Shown here piece by piece: positions 1-9,379 of a stretch of 64,000 bases of DNA (positions are counted from its first letter, which is position 1; each line of letters opens with the position of its first letter). The DNA comes from Prillingera fragicola (lineage: Eukaryota; Basidiomycota; Tremellomycetes; Trichosporonales; Trichosporonaceae). The notes under the pieces are model-generated. The model was not told where the DNA came from. It was given only the letters and a program-made list of their open reading frames with translations, and ran no database searches. Where the stretch lies: assembly GCA_002335605.1 (NCBI GenBank), contig BEDY01000002.1, positions 124,001 through 188,000 on the forward strand. Direction: 5' to 3'. The position numbers and the translations under genes were made by a program.

Positions 1-233
1 GACCTGGGCAATTGCCTTGCCGCCGGCTGCAGTGTCAGCTCATTGCTCCGTGTCCAAGTGCGCGCCGACTCACCCTTGGTCACCTCGTCGACGACGCTCT
101 GGGCCTGCGCGGCGCTGACATCGTTGATGACAACCTTGGCACCCGCCTTGCCGTACATCTTGGCGTAAGCGCGGCCGAGGTCGCCTCCACCGCCAGTGAT
201 GACGACGACGAGGTCCTTAAAGTCGAGAGGCAT
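1..233 (-). CDS. FOX2: Peroxisomal multifunctional beta-oxidation enzyme (MFE-2/FOX2 type), N-terminal fragment
   Basis: Partial gene running off the left edge. The start codon lies at 233-231. Exon 1 is 233-74; a GTGAGT donor at 73 and a CTGACACTGCAG acceptor give a 47-nt intron; exon 2 runs from 26 to 1 and stays open. The visible ~61 residues form a Rossmann N-terminus: beta strand VVVITGGGG, then DLGRAYAK, then KVVVNDV, the acidic end of beta-2 typical of NAD-binding 3-hydroxyacyl-CoA dehydrogenases. After the intron comes EVTKAGGKAIAQV. In fungal FOX2 proteins a pair of such dehydrogenase domains precedes a hydratase and acts in peroxisomal beta-oxidation. Only the first strand region is visible, so a single-domain SDR remains possible. 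The reading phase across the intron is correct. Confidence 0.72.
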   Translation of the reverse strand, partial: MPLDFKDLVVVITGGGGDLGRAYAKMYGKAGAKVVINDVSAAQAQSVVDEVTKGESARTWTRSNELTLQPAARQLPR

Positions 234-992
234 GGTGTAGGATTTCTCTTTTCGGGAGGGGTAAAGAGGGGTATGAGAAGGGAGAGAGAAGAATGGGAAG
301 CGGCTTTGCAGCTATAAAGGCAGAGTGGTCGTCGGTGGCCGAAAGAGTAGCCGGCGTGGGCCGGTGGACCTGGCTTGTGATCTGTGGGGGGCCAAGGCCG
401 AGAGGGATGAGAGCGAGTATGCAGTAGCCGGCTGCCCGTGTCTGGAATGGAATAACCACCAGCGAGGAGCAGTCTGGCTCTCGGCCTGCGCCGATGAACG
501 CTGTCGTACTCGGCATCGTCCGGTATCCGGTATCCGCAGAGAGCGTGGCCATGTGGGCGCGTCTAATGTCCGCGGCCGCCGAAAATGCTCTGCCGGCTGC
601 GGTGGGCAGCGAGCGAGGTCGCCTGCACGCTTGGCATAATATCACCAACATGCATGCACTACACGCAAAACAGTGGCATATACAATGGCTGAGGTGATGA
701 GCATGGGTCTGCAAACATCCACGGACGAGTGGCTGACGATCATCCATGTCTCACTCGAGATCAGCACATTGTTGACAGCCAAGCCGCCGACCGAGGTCAA
801 CACTACCGAGCCTCATCCTGGGCAACAATGAGCAGCTTGCAGCGAGTTTTGGGTGCGAATGATCAAGTCTGGCATCATGTCGAGTGAAAATAGACATGCA
901 TTCTGAACTGCGAGCACTGTGTTCCATGGTAGTGCACAGCAATGCCCAGTGATGATCTGCGAACCAAGCTGCATACCAGAACAACTCGACTA
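234..992. other. Intergenic region upstream of the FOX2-type gene
   Basis: No gene recognised. The first ~100 bases are the likely promoter and leader of the minus-strand FOX2-type gene, purine-rich on the plus strand (pyrimidine-rich on the coding strand). The rest is the 3' flank of the FMN enzyme that ends at 993. Several short overlapping reading frames exist but none has codon or family support. Confidence 0.5.
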
Positions 993-2321
993 CTACTCTG
1001 CTGACCTCGCTTCACCTCTGCAATACACCGGCTCAGGCATAGCCAGACACTCCCTCCCAACCTCCTGCACACTCTTGACCCCACTGAGCGCCATTGTTAG
1101 ATCGAGCTCGGCGAGCATACGCTCCATCACCACCCTCGCCCCCTCGGCGCCATCCAGGGCAAGACCAAACAGCCACGGCCGCCCAACCATGACCGCATCC
1201 GCACCCAGTGCAAGAGCTTTGAAAATGTCTGATCCGCTGCGGATCCCAGAGTCAAAGATGAGCGGCACCTTGCCGCCGACGTGTCGCGAGATGGCCTCCA
1301 GCGCGTCGAGGCTGGCGATGGCGCCGTCGACCTGGCGGCCGCCGTGGTTGGACACTCCGATACCGTCGACGCCGTGCTCGATGGCTAGCTTTGCGTCCTC
1401 CACGCTCTGAATCCCCTTGAGCACGATAGGCAGCTTTGTCCACTCCCGCAGCTTCTTGAGGTCCTCCCACGTCAGGTGGGGGCATGGAAAGACGTCCAGG
1501 AACGTCTCGACGGCAGCGCGCGGCCGCCCGTTGGTGAGGTTGTCAAACCATTTACCCGGATAGTGGCCCACCATGGACAGCAGCGTCCACACAGCGTCGA
1601 GGGTGGGGCGCGGCTTGGGCCCAGATGTGAGTGGGCTCGCGGCGCTGGACGCTATGCGCTCCGTGATCAGGTCGCTGAACACTGGGTCAGACGTATACTG
1701 CGCAATCCCCATGCCACGCGCAAACGGCAGCCACCCCAGGTCGAGATCCCGCGTACGCCAGCCGAGATGGTGCGTGTCTAGCGTAACGACTAGCACCTTT
1801 GCGCCGGCCTTTTCGGCGCGCGTAACGAGCGACCGCGCGAGGGCGTCGTTGCTCGACCAGTACAGCTGGTACCACATCGGGCTCCCGTCCAGCACCCCCG
1901 CGGTGGTCTCCATAGGCAGCGACCCCTGGGTCGAGAGCACCATGGGGATGCCGGTGGCTTTCGCCGCGGTAGCAACAGCCCGTTCCGCCTCTGGGTGCGC
2001 CATCTCGAGCACCCCAATGGGCGCAAACAGTAGCGGCGACGTGTACGTCTCGCCAAACAACTCGACCGACAGGTCGCGCCTCGACACATCCCGCAGCATG
2101 CGCGGAACGATGGGGTAGCGCGCAAACGCTGCCTGGTTGGCTGCGTCGGTGCGGTGCTGCCCCGCGCTGCCTGCGACGTAGCCCCAGGCTTCACGGGGCA
2201 TGGCCCTTTTGGCTGCGTCGTACAGCTCGGTTGGCTCGACGGGGACTTTGGGCCGGTGGCCGTACGCGCCAGCGGCGTAGATTCCGCCTTGGATGCGGCG
2301 GCCGATGCTGAGTGTTTCCAT
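993..2321 (-). CDS. FMN-dependent alpha-hydroxy-acid dehydrogenase, lactate 2-monooxygenase-like
   Basis: An intronless 442-residue protein. I chose the METLSIG start at 2321: the frame stays open upstream to 2576, but that extension is Pro/Ser/Cys-rich and unlike any family N-terminus. The protein is a (beta/alpha)8 FMN oxidase. The active-site run SNHGGRQ is at about residues 324-330 (catalytic His326, Arg329), the FMN-contacting Lys302 is in LKGIQS, and the phosphate-binding loop is DSGIRSG (357-363) followed by GADAVMVGRP. The segment YQLYWSSND and the insertion LDTHHLGWRTRDL are typical of lactate 2-monooxygenase-like members rather than glycolate oxidase or cytochrome b2 (no heme domain is present). 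The likely role is oxidation of an L-2-hydroxy acid with O2 in the cytosol or peroxisome; the C-terminus RSAE is not a clear PTS1. The exact substrate cannot be read from sequence. Confidence 0.9.
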   Translation of the reverse strand: METLSIGRRIQGGIYAAGAYGHRPKVPVEPTELYDAAKRAMPREAWGYVAGSAGQHRTDAANQAAFARYPIVPRMLRDVSRRDLSVELFGETYTSPLLFAPIGVLEMAHPEAERAVATAAKATGIPMVLSTQGSLPMETTAGVLDGSPMWYQLYWSSNDALARSLVTRAEKAGAKVLVVTLDTHHLGWRTRDLDLGWLPFARGMGIAQYTSDPVFSDLITERIASSAASPLTSGPKPRPTLDAVWTLLSMVGHYPGKWFDNLTNGRPRAAVETFLDVFPCPHLTWEDLKKLREWTKLPIVLKGIQSVEDAKLAIEHGVDGIGVSNHGGRQVDGAIASLDALEAISRHVGGKVPLIFDSGIRSGSDIFKALALGADAVMVGRPWLFGLALDGAEGARVVMERMLAELDLTMALSGVKSVQEVGRECLAMPEPVYCRGEARSAE

Positions 2322-3096
2322 TGTCGTGCGTTGTTGAAGGATGGGAGAATGATAAGGTGGTGTAGTGTGAGATGGTGGCCGGGTATTGACATTGGCGGAG
2401 GAACGACCTCCACTTTGAGTGGGGTTTGTGGGGGGAGGGTGACCTGGGCATATGCAACGCGATACTCCATCTGCTCGAACATACAGAGGGCATGGAGTGC
2501 TTAGATGGATAATCTGGGTGATGTTGTTTGTTTGGCTGAATCGAAAGATGCAAGGCAGCCTCCCTCTGAGGCTCACAGACGCCTGAGGCGTACGTTCCGA
2601 GGTGCCCAGCCTACATGCAGGTCGTGCGACATCTGACAGTTGATCCTTGATACTTGTGGGAGTGCCGACTGGCCGAGTCTAGCCAGCGTGAACCCAACCA
2701 GAATAGCACTGATTCTCCTGGACAGACAACGGTGAGGCAGAGGAGGATGTGATCATCGGGTGGTTTATCAGTTGAGACAGCCGTCGTCTGAGGAGGTAAG
2801 TAGGACGAGGTTAGCCAGATGTCACCAACTTGTTAGTGGGAGCTGTGCCATTGTTGTACCCCACACGGGGTAAAGGTCCATTTCCTTCAGGTGCTACAGC
2901 AGTTACCAACGCTGTTACACCATCTACCTACAGCAGTCTCCAACACCGTTACACCTCCATGAACAAGGCTCGGACATCACAGCAGCCCGTGACCACACTC
3001 GTCCACACGACAAGCACTCAGCCCTGCTCCACAGGGAACCACACCGACCTCTTCCAACGCGCCATACCTGCGGCCGTCTACAACTAGCACTCGGGC
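2322..3096. other. Intergenic region upstream of the FMN enzyme
   Basis: Contains the promoter and leader of the FMN enzyme (just above 2321) and the 3' flank of the small membrane-protein gene that stops at 3097. No gene, tRNA or repeat is recognised. Confidence 0.4.
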
Positions 3097-3760
3097 TCAC
3101 TTTGCAAGCGACCCAGCGCTCAACTCCCCCACAACCGTTCTGTCGACCTTCTGAAGCCTCTCCTTGCATGACGCGCAAGTCACGGCAAAGATGACTCCTC
3201 CAATTACAAAATACACGCCACCCACGAACGAAAATCTGAGGGTGTAAGAAAAAGAGCTCTGAGGCAATCAAAGTACTCACGCAAGTGTGGCCTGCGCGGG
3301 CAACTTGCCCGTGGTGCCCGTCCAAAGGGCCAGCGCCGTCCCGGCTTGGCCGATCGCACATGCGACAAGCCACATGTAATCTGGAACGGTGAAGGGGATA
3401 ATGCTCACTAGTGATCAGCTGCGACACACGCATTGTCTACCTACCGGTCTGGCGGGGGGATTGAATGCAACACCACGTGACCCATGCAATTACCCCAGAA
3501 ATACGCTCAGCGGTGGGGGTCGCTGCTGGGGTCGCAGTAGGCGCTGGGTTGGCCGTGCCCACCGTGGGCTGGACAGGAGGCGCTGTCACAGCGGTGGGAA
3601 TGTCGGTGAGGGGGCGGGTGCCAGTAGCAGGCGTGGCGAGTTGAAATGTGGTGTTCGAGCTTGGTCCGTCATCGAAGTTGTTTTTGAAGTGTTCTGAGGC
3701 ACTGTTGGGGGGTAACTGGAGGAGGGCAATGCTAGAGGTCTCAGGATGGATGTTGGACAT
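3097..3760 (-). CDS. Orphan small membrane protein, three exons
   Basis: Not recognised as any family. Exons: 3760-3445, 3407-3281, 3235-3097 (TGA at 3099-3097). The phases join correctly through a 37-nt intron (GTAGGT to CACTAG) and a 45-nt intron (GTGAGT to CCCTCAG). The N-terminal ~85 residues are Pro/Thr/Ala/Ser-rich and disordered-looking. The C-terminal half has two hydrophobic segments: one around YMWLVACAIGQAG to LALW, the next FSFVGGVYFVIGGVIFAV followed by a basic cytosolic CKERLQKV. The exon 1 donor is uncertain: a GTATTT donor ~50 nt earlier also gives an open frame and would remove a WVTWCCIQ stretch. It is transcribed away from the plus-strand orphan at 4028, 267 bp apart. The hydrophobic, phase-consistent spliced frame is the only support for reality. 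Confidence 0.55.
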
Positions 3761-4027
3761 TGTAAAAGGACTATAAAAGGTAACAACTGGGAGAGAAAGG
3801 AGGTGAAAGACAAAGTGCAACGATGGAGGGGTATCCGGATGCGTCTGGGTGCGAGCGGCGATATTAGCCGTATTAGCCGTGTTTGCCGCCGGCAGATGGC
3901 AGTGGCACATGGATTACGTAAACACTGTCAGGTATGAACAGCCGTTGCCATACTATGCATCGAGTCTTCTCAACAATCCCGTTCTCCTCCTCATTGTACG
4001 CAGCATCTTCTGGTTCATCTACAAGCC
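3761..4027 (+). promoter_or_regulatory. Divergent promoter between two orphan genes, TATAAAA box
   Basis: A 267-bp divergent intergenic region. A TATAAAA element sits at 3772-3778 in plus orientation, ~250 bp before the plus-strand start codon at 4028. On the opposite strand it lies only a few bases upstream of the minus gene's ATG, so it more likely serves the plus-strand gene. This is position and motif only. Confidence 0.35.
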
Positions 4028-4979
4028 ATGGCCGAACTTGCCAGCAATCCCAGCCAGCCGACCTCTTTCTGGGCCAGACATCCCTTTTGGCCAAAGGCAA
4101 ACCATTTCGACTTTCCTGATGTCAAGACACCGCTCAGCCGCTGCACCCCTGGTCACTCCCCTACCGCCTCATACCTTTTGACGGCGGCGGCGACACCGGA
4201 GGCCACTTCAACAAAGCGTCTGGTGCACTTTACTGCCTTTCACTGGGTCGAGGGGGCTAGCGGGATACACGTGAGTGCAGTGCAACCAAAAGCATTTTAT
4301 TGACAATCCAAGACTGTCACCCGGCAGGACCTTGTGAATGCGCTGGACAAGATCTTGACTCGCCTGCGGACGGTCACATATCTCCTTATGGACATGTCGC
4401 ATGTTCTTGCCGATGCATGGGATGACAAGTCTATTGTCCACCTGCGTAAAAGGGGCAACGACGTCTGTGTCCGCGAGTCAAAGCTTGTAACTGAACGGGC
4501 CATGCTTGCTAGTGAGTTGCTACTGCATCGTCTGTTTAACCACACTGACATTACTCTTAGAAGCATACAACAAGGAGCTTCAACTTTTGGAGGCGTTTGA
4601 ACAGCGCGGTTTGGTTCCCAAGCAGTGGCGGCGATACCCCGGCGGCGTCTCTTTCGAGTCTTTCAAGACCGTTCCCGACGTCGACCGCGAGCTGGCCGAC
4701 AAGAAGGACTATCCTGTTTCCTGGGTAAAATTTGTACACCCTCCTAACTCGATTCAACTTGACAAAGGGAATGGCGAGGAGGCGGTCGTGTCTGACTGGG
4801 TCCTTGGTGTGGCCAAGTTTCTCGATGAGCACGACTGGAAGGACTGGAACGACGACGGTGAACGCAGTGCCGAAGCGGTGATCGACGAGGCGCGAGCCAT
4901 CTTGAATCACGTGGAGATTCTGGTTCCAGCGCAGTCCCTTCTGAGGGGCGGTCACAGGTTCAGACAGCAAGCGAGCTGA
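4028..4979 (+). CDS. Orphan 281-residue protein, three exons
   Basis: Not recognised. Exons 4028-4270, 4328-4511 and 4561-4979 join in phase (0, 1) through GTGAGT..CAG and GTGAGT..CTTAG introns to give 281 residues ending FRQQAS. The ATG has a good context (AAGCCATGG). The protein looks soluble: an aromatic N-terminus (FWARHPFW), a helical middle with ALDKILTRLRTVTYLLMD, then a charged region rich in Trp/Asp (DWKDWNDDGE). No signal peptide, membrane segment or catalytic motif is evident. The helical Leu-rich middle with DMSHVLADAW could be a protein-interaction domain, but that is a guess. Upstream is a divergent membrane-protein gene; downstream is a convergent LURP-one-related gene. Confidence 0.6.
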
Positions 4980-5436
4980 ATGGGATGAAGGACAGAGGGG
5001 TGGACGGGCATGGGTTCGGTGATAGGTTGGACCGACCGACCCGTCATCCTCTGCTCGGCAAGATAAATCTGTTGCAATCAGTTAAGATTTAGGTTTCTTT
5101 GTATCTATGCTTTTGTATCTGCAGATGAAGGACGTCGCTATTGTTCTTGCCCGTTGAACTCGTCTCTGCGGCACTGACTCCGAACACTACCCCCCAACCG
5201 AGCCAAGTGGCGCAGGAGTGAATGAGATCTCAAGCATCTTCCTGTCCGCCTTCGCCCTCAAGCTCGCTCAACATCACGTGTAGCCTATTCACCCAGCGGC
5301 CGTTGGAGACGTTTGGGATGTATCCTGTGACTAACGACGTCCTGAACATGTGACATCTCCACCATTCTTTACTCATTTCTTCCATTCAGCAACCAACTTC
5401 GTGTTCGCTCGGCACAACCCCATGCCGCCAACACCC
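4980..5436. other. Convergent intergenic region
   Basis: Tail-to-tail spacer between the orphan ending at 4979 and the LOR gene stopping at 5437. No gene or RNA recognised; presumably holds both 3' ends. Confidence 0.4.
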
Positions 5437-6340
5437 TCACTTGTCCTCCTGGGGCTGCTCCTGGTTCTCATTCTCGACCTCGTCAAAGCAGATACACATT
5501 GCGGCAATAAGCGCAATATCCACACCAGGCGCAATAGTCAGGTAATACTGCCCCGTCAGCGTCCTCCCTGCTCCCTGCTCCAAAACCCACAGTTTGCTTA
5601 TCAGCAGCAGCCTCATTTACATTGAGCACGTTTCGCGAAATGTGCGCGAGCCGCGTCCCGTCCTCGAGCTTGATGTTGGCGCTCCCGCCCCAAAAGTCCC
5701 CCGAGACGACGAGGACGCGCCGCTGGCCGTTCTGCTGGAACGTGCCCTTGAGCTTGGAGCCGACTGGGCGCGTCAGCGTGCATGCCGGATAGGTGTGTGG
5801 GTGCGTGTGCCTAGGAGGGGGGGTGTAGGCCGCTGCTTTTTGGGGAGGACGTCGACTTCAGTGTGGCCTTGGAGGGATGAGGGATGAGGGTGGGAAGGGG
5901 AGAGGACGCACGAGACATTTTCTTGGCGACGGTGAGCACGTCGTCGCCGTCCTTGTTGGTCGCGACGAATGACTCGGTGCGGGCGAGCTTGACGTCGGCA
6001 ATGTTGTACAGCATGTTGCCTTCCGTGTCGTAGATTTCTGCCGTCAGCAATGCTCCTGACGGGAGACGCACTCTTGCGGTCGTGCATGCTAAACATCTTG
6101 CCGGCGCACTTGAGAAGCGGCTTGCCCGTCTCAGCCGAGACGATTGTAAAGTCGTCCTTCGCTGTGAGTGCGACGACGTGAGAGCGAGGGCGGGGGACTC
6201 ACGCCAGAGATCGAGTAGAGGCTCTCCTTCATCACCAAGCTGGTGACTTCGGGACGTGTCATGTGGGTGTAGACGCCGACGGGCTCAGGAAGTGGCGCCA
6301 TTTTGCCCGAGATGGCGTAGATGGAGTCGAGGAGGCCCAT
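5437..6340 (-). CDS. LURP-one-related (LOR, tubby C-terminal-like) protein
   Basis: Five exons: 6340-6203, 6156-6072, 6037-5912, 5763-5621, 5547-5437. All phases agree and give 200 residues, the usual size for LOR (DUF567) proteins. Recognisable family signatures appear in order: an N-terminal VYTHMTRPEV, then SLYSISGDDFTIV at the first splice, GKMFSMHDRKKIYD over the second, a central FWGGSANIKLEDG, and the C-terminal membrane-association-like helix YYLTIAPGVDIALIAAM ending CFDE. LOR domains are 12-stranded barrels related to tubby and phospholipid scramblase; no enzymatic activity is established. The first acceptor is AAG, not CAG, but it restores the family motif. Two introns are only 34 and 46 nt. 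The last 15 residues are Glu/Gln-rich. Confidence 0.88.
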
Positions 6341-7951
6341 GGTTGCCGTGTCTCTGCTGACAGAGTCAAGTGAGGCGAGGGGTGTAACGGGTAGTGGAAG
6401 CCTTTTAAAGCTGGGACACTGGGACGCTGTGTGCGCCCTTCGGGCTCTTCGTTCATCAGTCTGTCCGTGCTCGCTTCTCATGGCGGCGTGGGACACGTAC
6501 ACTTGCTGCAGGTCATGTACAGGTAGCAAGTTCACACCGATGGGGATGCCGTTGGGGGAAACAGATGTGGAGGTCAATGTGTCGCGAGTGCGACATGTGC
6601 AGACGATGCCATATGCCACACCAGAGACGTGTTGTTGAGGTGGACGCCACTGAGGCAACCTTTGACCCGAAGCTGGGAATGTGCCGCAGACCTGCCTAGG
6701 ACATTACCTGGTTCCCTTCATTGCAAAACCGCGAAAGGTTCATTGTTTAGCGGCCATGCGCTCAGCGGGGCAGCGTATGGCGCAGACGAGTTGAGGTAGC
6801 CGGGCAGCCCACATGATCTTGGCGTTGGACGGCACAGCTGTATGCCCCAGTACACAGTGTTCCTCCGAGTGTGTGCAGAGAGGTTGTGAGGGGAAGCGAG
6901 GTAAGGCCGACGAGTATGTCTGCCACGAGTGAGGAGGCTGACCTCACTCCCAGATGATGGGCGTTGATCGTCAGCCGATCAGACAGTCTGAGACACCGGC
7001 ACTGAGGTCAACCAGACGTAAGCCATCCGTCAAGTCAGCCAGTCGCGCCTCCTCGCTGCCGAACGCAGACTCTGCTTCAAACAGCAACACAGGCCTATGC
7101 ACCAGCCGCAGGCAGAACAAAGCCGTAATAGAAGTTTGTCACCGAGCCCTACTGCGGCCGGATCACTGCCGAATAACACATCTCTCGGCGCCTGGCGTCC
7201 ATGGCTTAGATGGTTGCCGAGGTCGGTCGAGACGAGTTGCGAATGGATGGATGCTACCAGGACGAATTAGAGTAATCCTAGTAGTGTACAAACGTTCAGA
7301 TGAAAAGCATCACTACGCGAACCAAGTAGTTGCCGAACGTCGAGGGCTTACCTGCCGATCTGCGACGCTACACGTGTCTGCTTGTAGTCTGAGCTCTGAC
7401 CATCTGTGCCAACTTATCAAGCTCAGCTGGCGGCGCCAACAGTCGGCGGCGGCCCTTACGCCGCCAGCAACGCTGCTTGTTCGCAGTCCAGGCGGCGCGC
7501 CTCGCCGCGGCCGCTGTAGACCTGAACATGAAACAATGAACAAGTGGAGGCTGTTGCATAACTCGGTGTACGAAGTGCGGGGTGATGAGCGGGGACTATG
7601 ACGATGCGGGGTCGACCAGAGGGCAGAAGAGGAGAGGCCAGGAGCAATGGTCACCGCGGCAGCCGCGGGGCCGGGAGTTCCGGTCCTGGTTCAATGGTCC
7701 GGATGTTGCCCATCCACCCCACCACCCAGCTGCCATACTCATGTGAGCGGCGTCCCTCTGCAGAGTTGTAAAACGTCTGAATAGCTGGCGACGCTCTATC
7801 ACGGCCCCGTGGGAGCCGGGTAGCAGTTGATCAAAAGGATCTCACGACCGCTGCTCCCAAATACCTCTCCTCATCAACCACCACCGCATCCTCGCACGCA
7901 CGACGAGCACCTGCCCATCACACGCATCGCATTCCACTCTCCCCCACACTA
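6341..7951. other. Long divergent intergenic region between LOR and PobA-type genes
   Basis: A 1.6-kb divergent region carrying both promoters. I see no tRNA, repeat or gene with support. Its plus-strand reading frame at 6954-7601 has no family signal and is treated as noise. The length suggests dispersed regulatory sites for the inducible-looking aromatic hydroxylase. Confidence 0.4.
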
Positions 7952-9154
7952 ATGACCACCTCTGCGCCCACGATGAAGACGACTGTCGGTATCCTCGGTG
8001 CCGGCCCCGCCGGTCTCCTACTCGCTCGCCTCCTCCACAACGCCGGCATCGCTACCGTGGTCCTCGAGGCCAAGGACCGGGAATACGTCGAGCACCGCCA
8101 GCGCGCGGGTATTCTCGAGCAGGGTACTGTCGACGCTCTGCGCGAGTCTGGAGCGGGCAAGCGCATGGACAAGGAGGGGTTGCCGCACAACGGCATCGAG
8201 CTGCTGTTCAACGGTGTGCGCCACCCCATTGATTTCCCCGCCGTCACTGGCGGCCGCACGGTCATGATTTATGCGCAGACCGAGGTGTGCAAGGACTTGA
8301 TCGAGCTGCAGCTCTCCGAGGGCGGTCCTCTTCTCTTCGAGACCGAGGCGCTCAAGGTCGCCGACCCGGACAGCGACGCGCCAAAGGTCCACTTCAAGCG
8401 CAAGGGATCCGACACTGAGGAGATTCTCGAGTGCCAGTACGTGGCTGCCTGCGACGGCTACTGGGGTGTGGGCCGCCAGGCCATTCCTGCGGAGCTCACA
8501 AAGGACTATGAGAAGACCTACCCCTTCTCCTGGCTGGGTATCCTCGCCGACGTCCCCCCGTCAAACGAAGAGCTCATCTACGCGCGCCACCCGAACGGCT
8601 TTGCCCTGCTCTCCATGCGCTCCCCCACCGTGTCGCGCAACTACATCCAAGTCCCCGCTGGCACCGACGCCAAGGACTGGTCGGACGACGCGATCTGGGA
8701 CGAGCTCGAGACCCGCACCTCGACCAAGGACGGGTGGAAGGTCCAGCGCGGCCCTATTACGCAAAAGAGCGTCACCCCCATGCGCTCGTTTGTCCACGAG
8801 CCCATGTCGCACGGCAACCTCTTCCTCGCCGGCGACGCCGCCCACATCGTGCCCCCCACGGGTGCCAAGGGCCTCAACCTCGCCGTTGGCGACGTCATCA
8901 CCCTCGCCAAGGCCATCGAGGCAAAGGTCTCCAAGGGCGACAGCTCGCTCCTCGACACCTACAGCGAGACTTGCCTCAAGCGCGTCTGGCAGGCAGAGCG
9001 CTTCAGCTACGACATGACAAACTTGCTGCACACCGACCACTCGGCCGGCGAGTTTGAGGATAAGATCCAGATTGCACGTCTCGAGCGCATCGTCGGCAAC
9101 AAGCAGGCAGAGGCTGATGTCGCGCTGGGATACACTGGCTTCCCGCTCTACTAG
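7952..9154 (+). CDS. pobA: 4-hydroxybenzoate 3-monooxygenase (PHBH), bacterial PobA type
   Basis: An intronless 400-residue class A flavoprotein that converts 4-hydroxybenzoate to protocatechuate using NADPH, FAD and O2. FAD-binding GAGPAG lies at residues 16-21; RAGILEQGTVD follows, as in bacterial PobA. The conserved DG motif is in AACDGYWGVG, and the ribityl-binding GD motif is in FLAGDAAHIVPPTGAKGLN. YPFSWLGILAD and KSVTPMRSF match positions known in the bacterial enzyme's substrate pocket. Length and collinearity match Pseudomonas PobA (394 residues) rather than the ~600-residue phenol-hydroxylase-like enzymes of most fungi. A second ATG at codon 8 could also start the family-standard MKTTVGILG. 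It is a neighbour and convergent partner of an aromatic-aldehyde dehydrogenase. Lack of introns amid intron-rich neighbours fits horizontal acquisition. Confidence 0.93.
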   Translation: MTTSAPTMKTTVGILGAGPAGLLLARLLHNAGIATVVLEAKDREYVEHRQRAGILEQGTVDALRESGAGKRMDKEGLPHNGIELLFNGVRHPIDFPAVTGGRTVMIYAQTEVCKDLIELQLSEGGPLLFETEALKVADPDSDAPKVHFKRKGSDTEEILECQYVAACDGYWGVGRQAIPAELTKDYEKTYPFSWLGILADVPPSNEELIYARHPNGFALLSMRSPTVSRNYIQVPAGTDAKDWSDDAIWDELETRTSTKDGWKVQRGPITQKSVTPMRSFVHEPMSHGNLFLAGDAAHIVPPTGAKGLNLAVGDVITLAKAIEAKVSKGDSSLLDTYSETCLKRVWQAERFSYDMTNLLHTDHSAGEFEDKIQIARLERIVGNKQAEADVALGYTGFPLY

Positions 9155-9379
9155 GACATCAGGAGGGGTAAAAAGGCAGAGACGAAGCGGGTTGTTTGTA
9201 TTTTAGCGCTTCATGGCATGCACAGCAGTTCTCAGCTACACCAAAGTGGATGGTCGCAGATGCTGACGGAAGCAACCGTCCGCAACGACCACCACAACTC
9301 ATTGGACAATACCGCAACCTTTAACCATTCGATCTCTTTACTAATCGCCATGAATAGATCAACGCAGACTGCATACTCG
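9155..9379. other. Short convergent spacer PobA / aldehyde dehydrogenase
   Basis: A 225-bp tail-to-tail spacer; presumably two polyadenylation regions. Nothing else seen. Confidence 0.35.

Noticed and set aside
2322..2576. N-terminal extension of the FMN enzyme to 2576
   Set aside because: The added residues are Pro/Ser/Cys/His-rich leader-like sequence; the family N-terminus begins at METLSIG.
7600..7700. A tRNA-like GGTTCAATGG motif near 7690
   Set aside because: No cloverleaf can be formed around it; D-arm and acceptor are missing.
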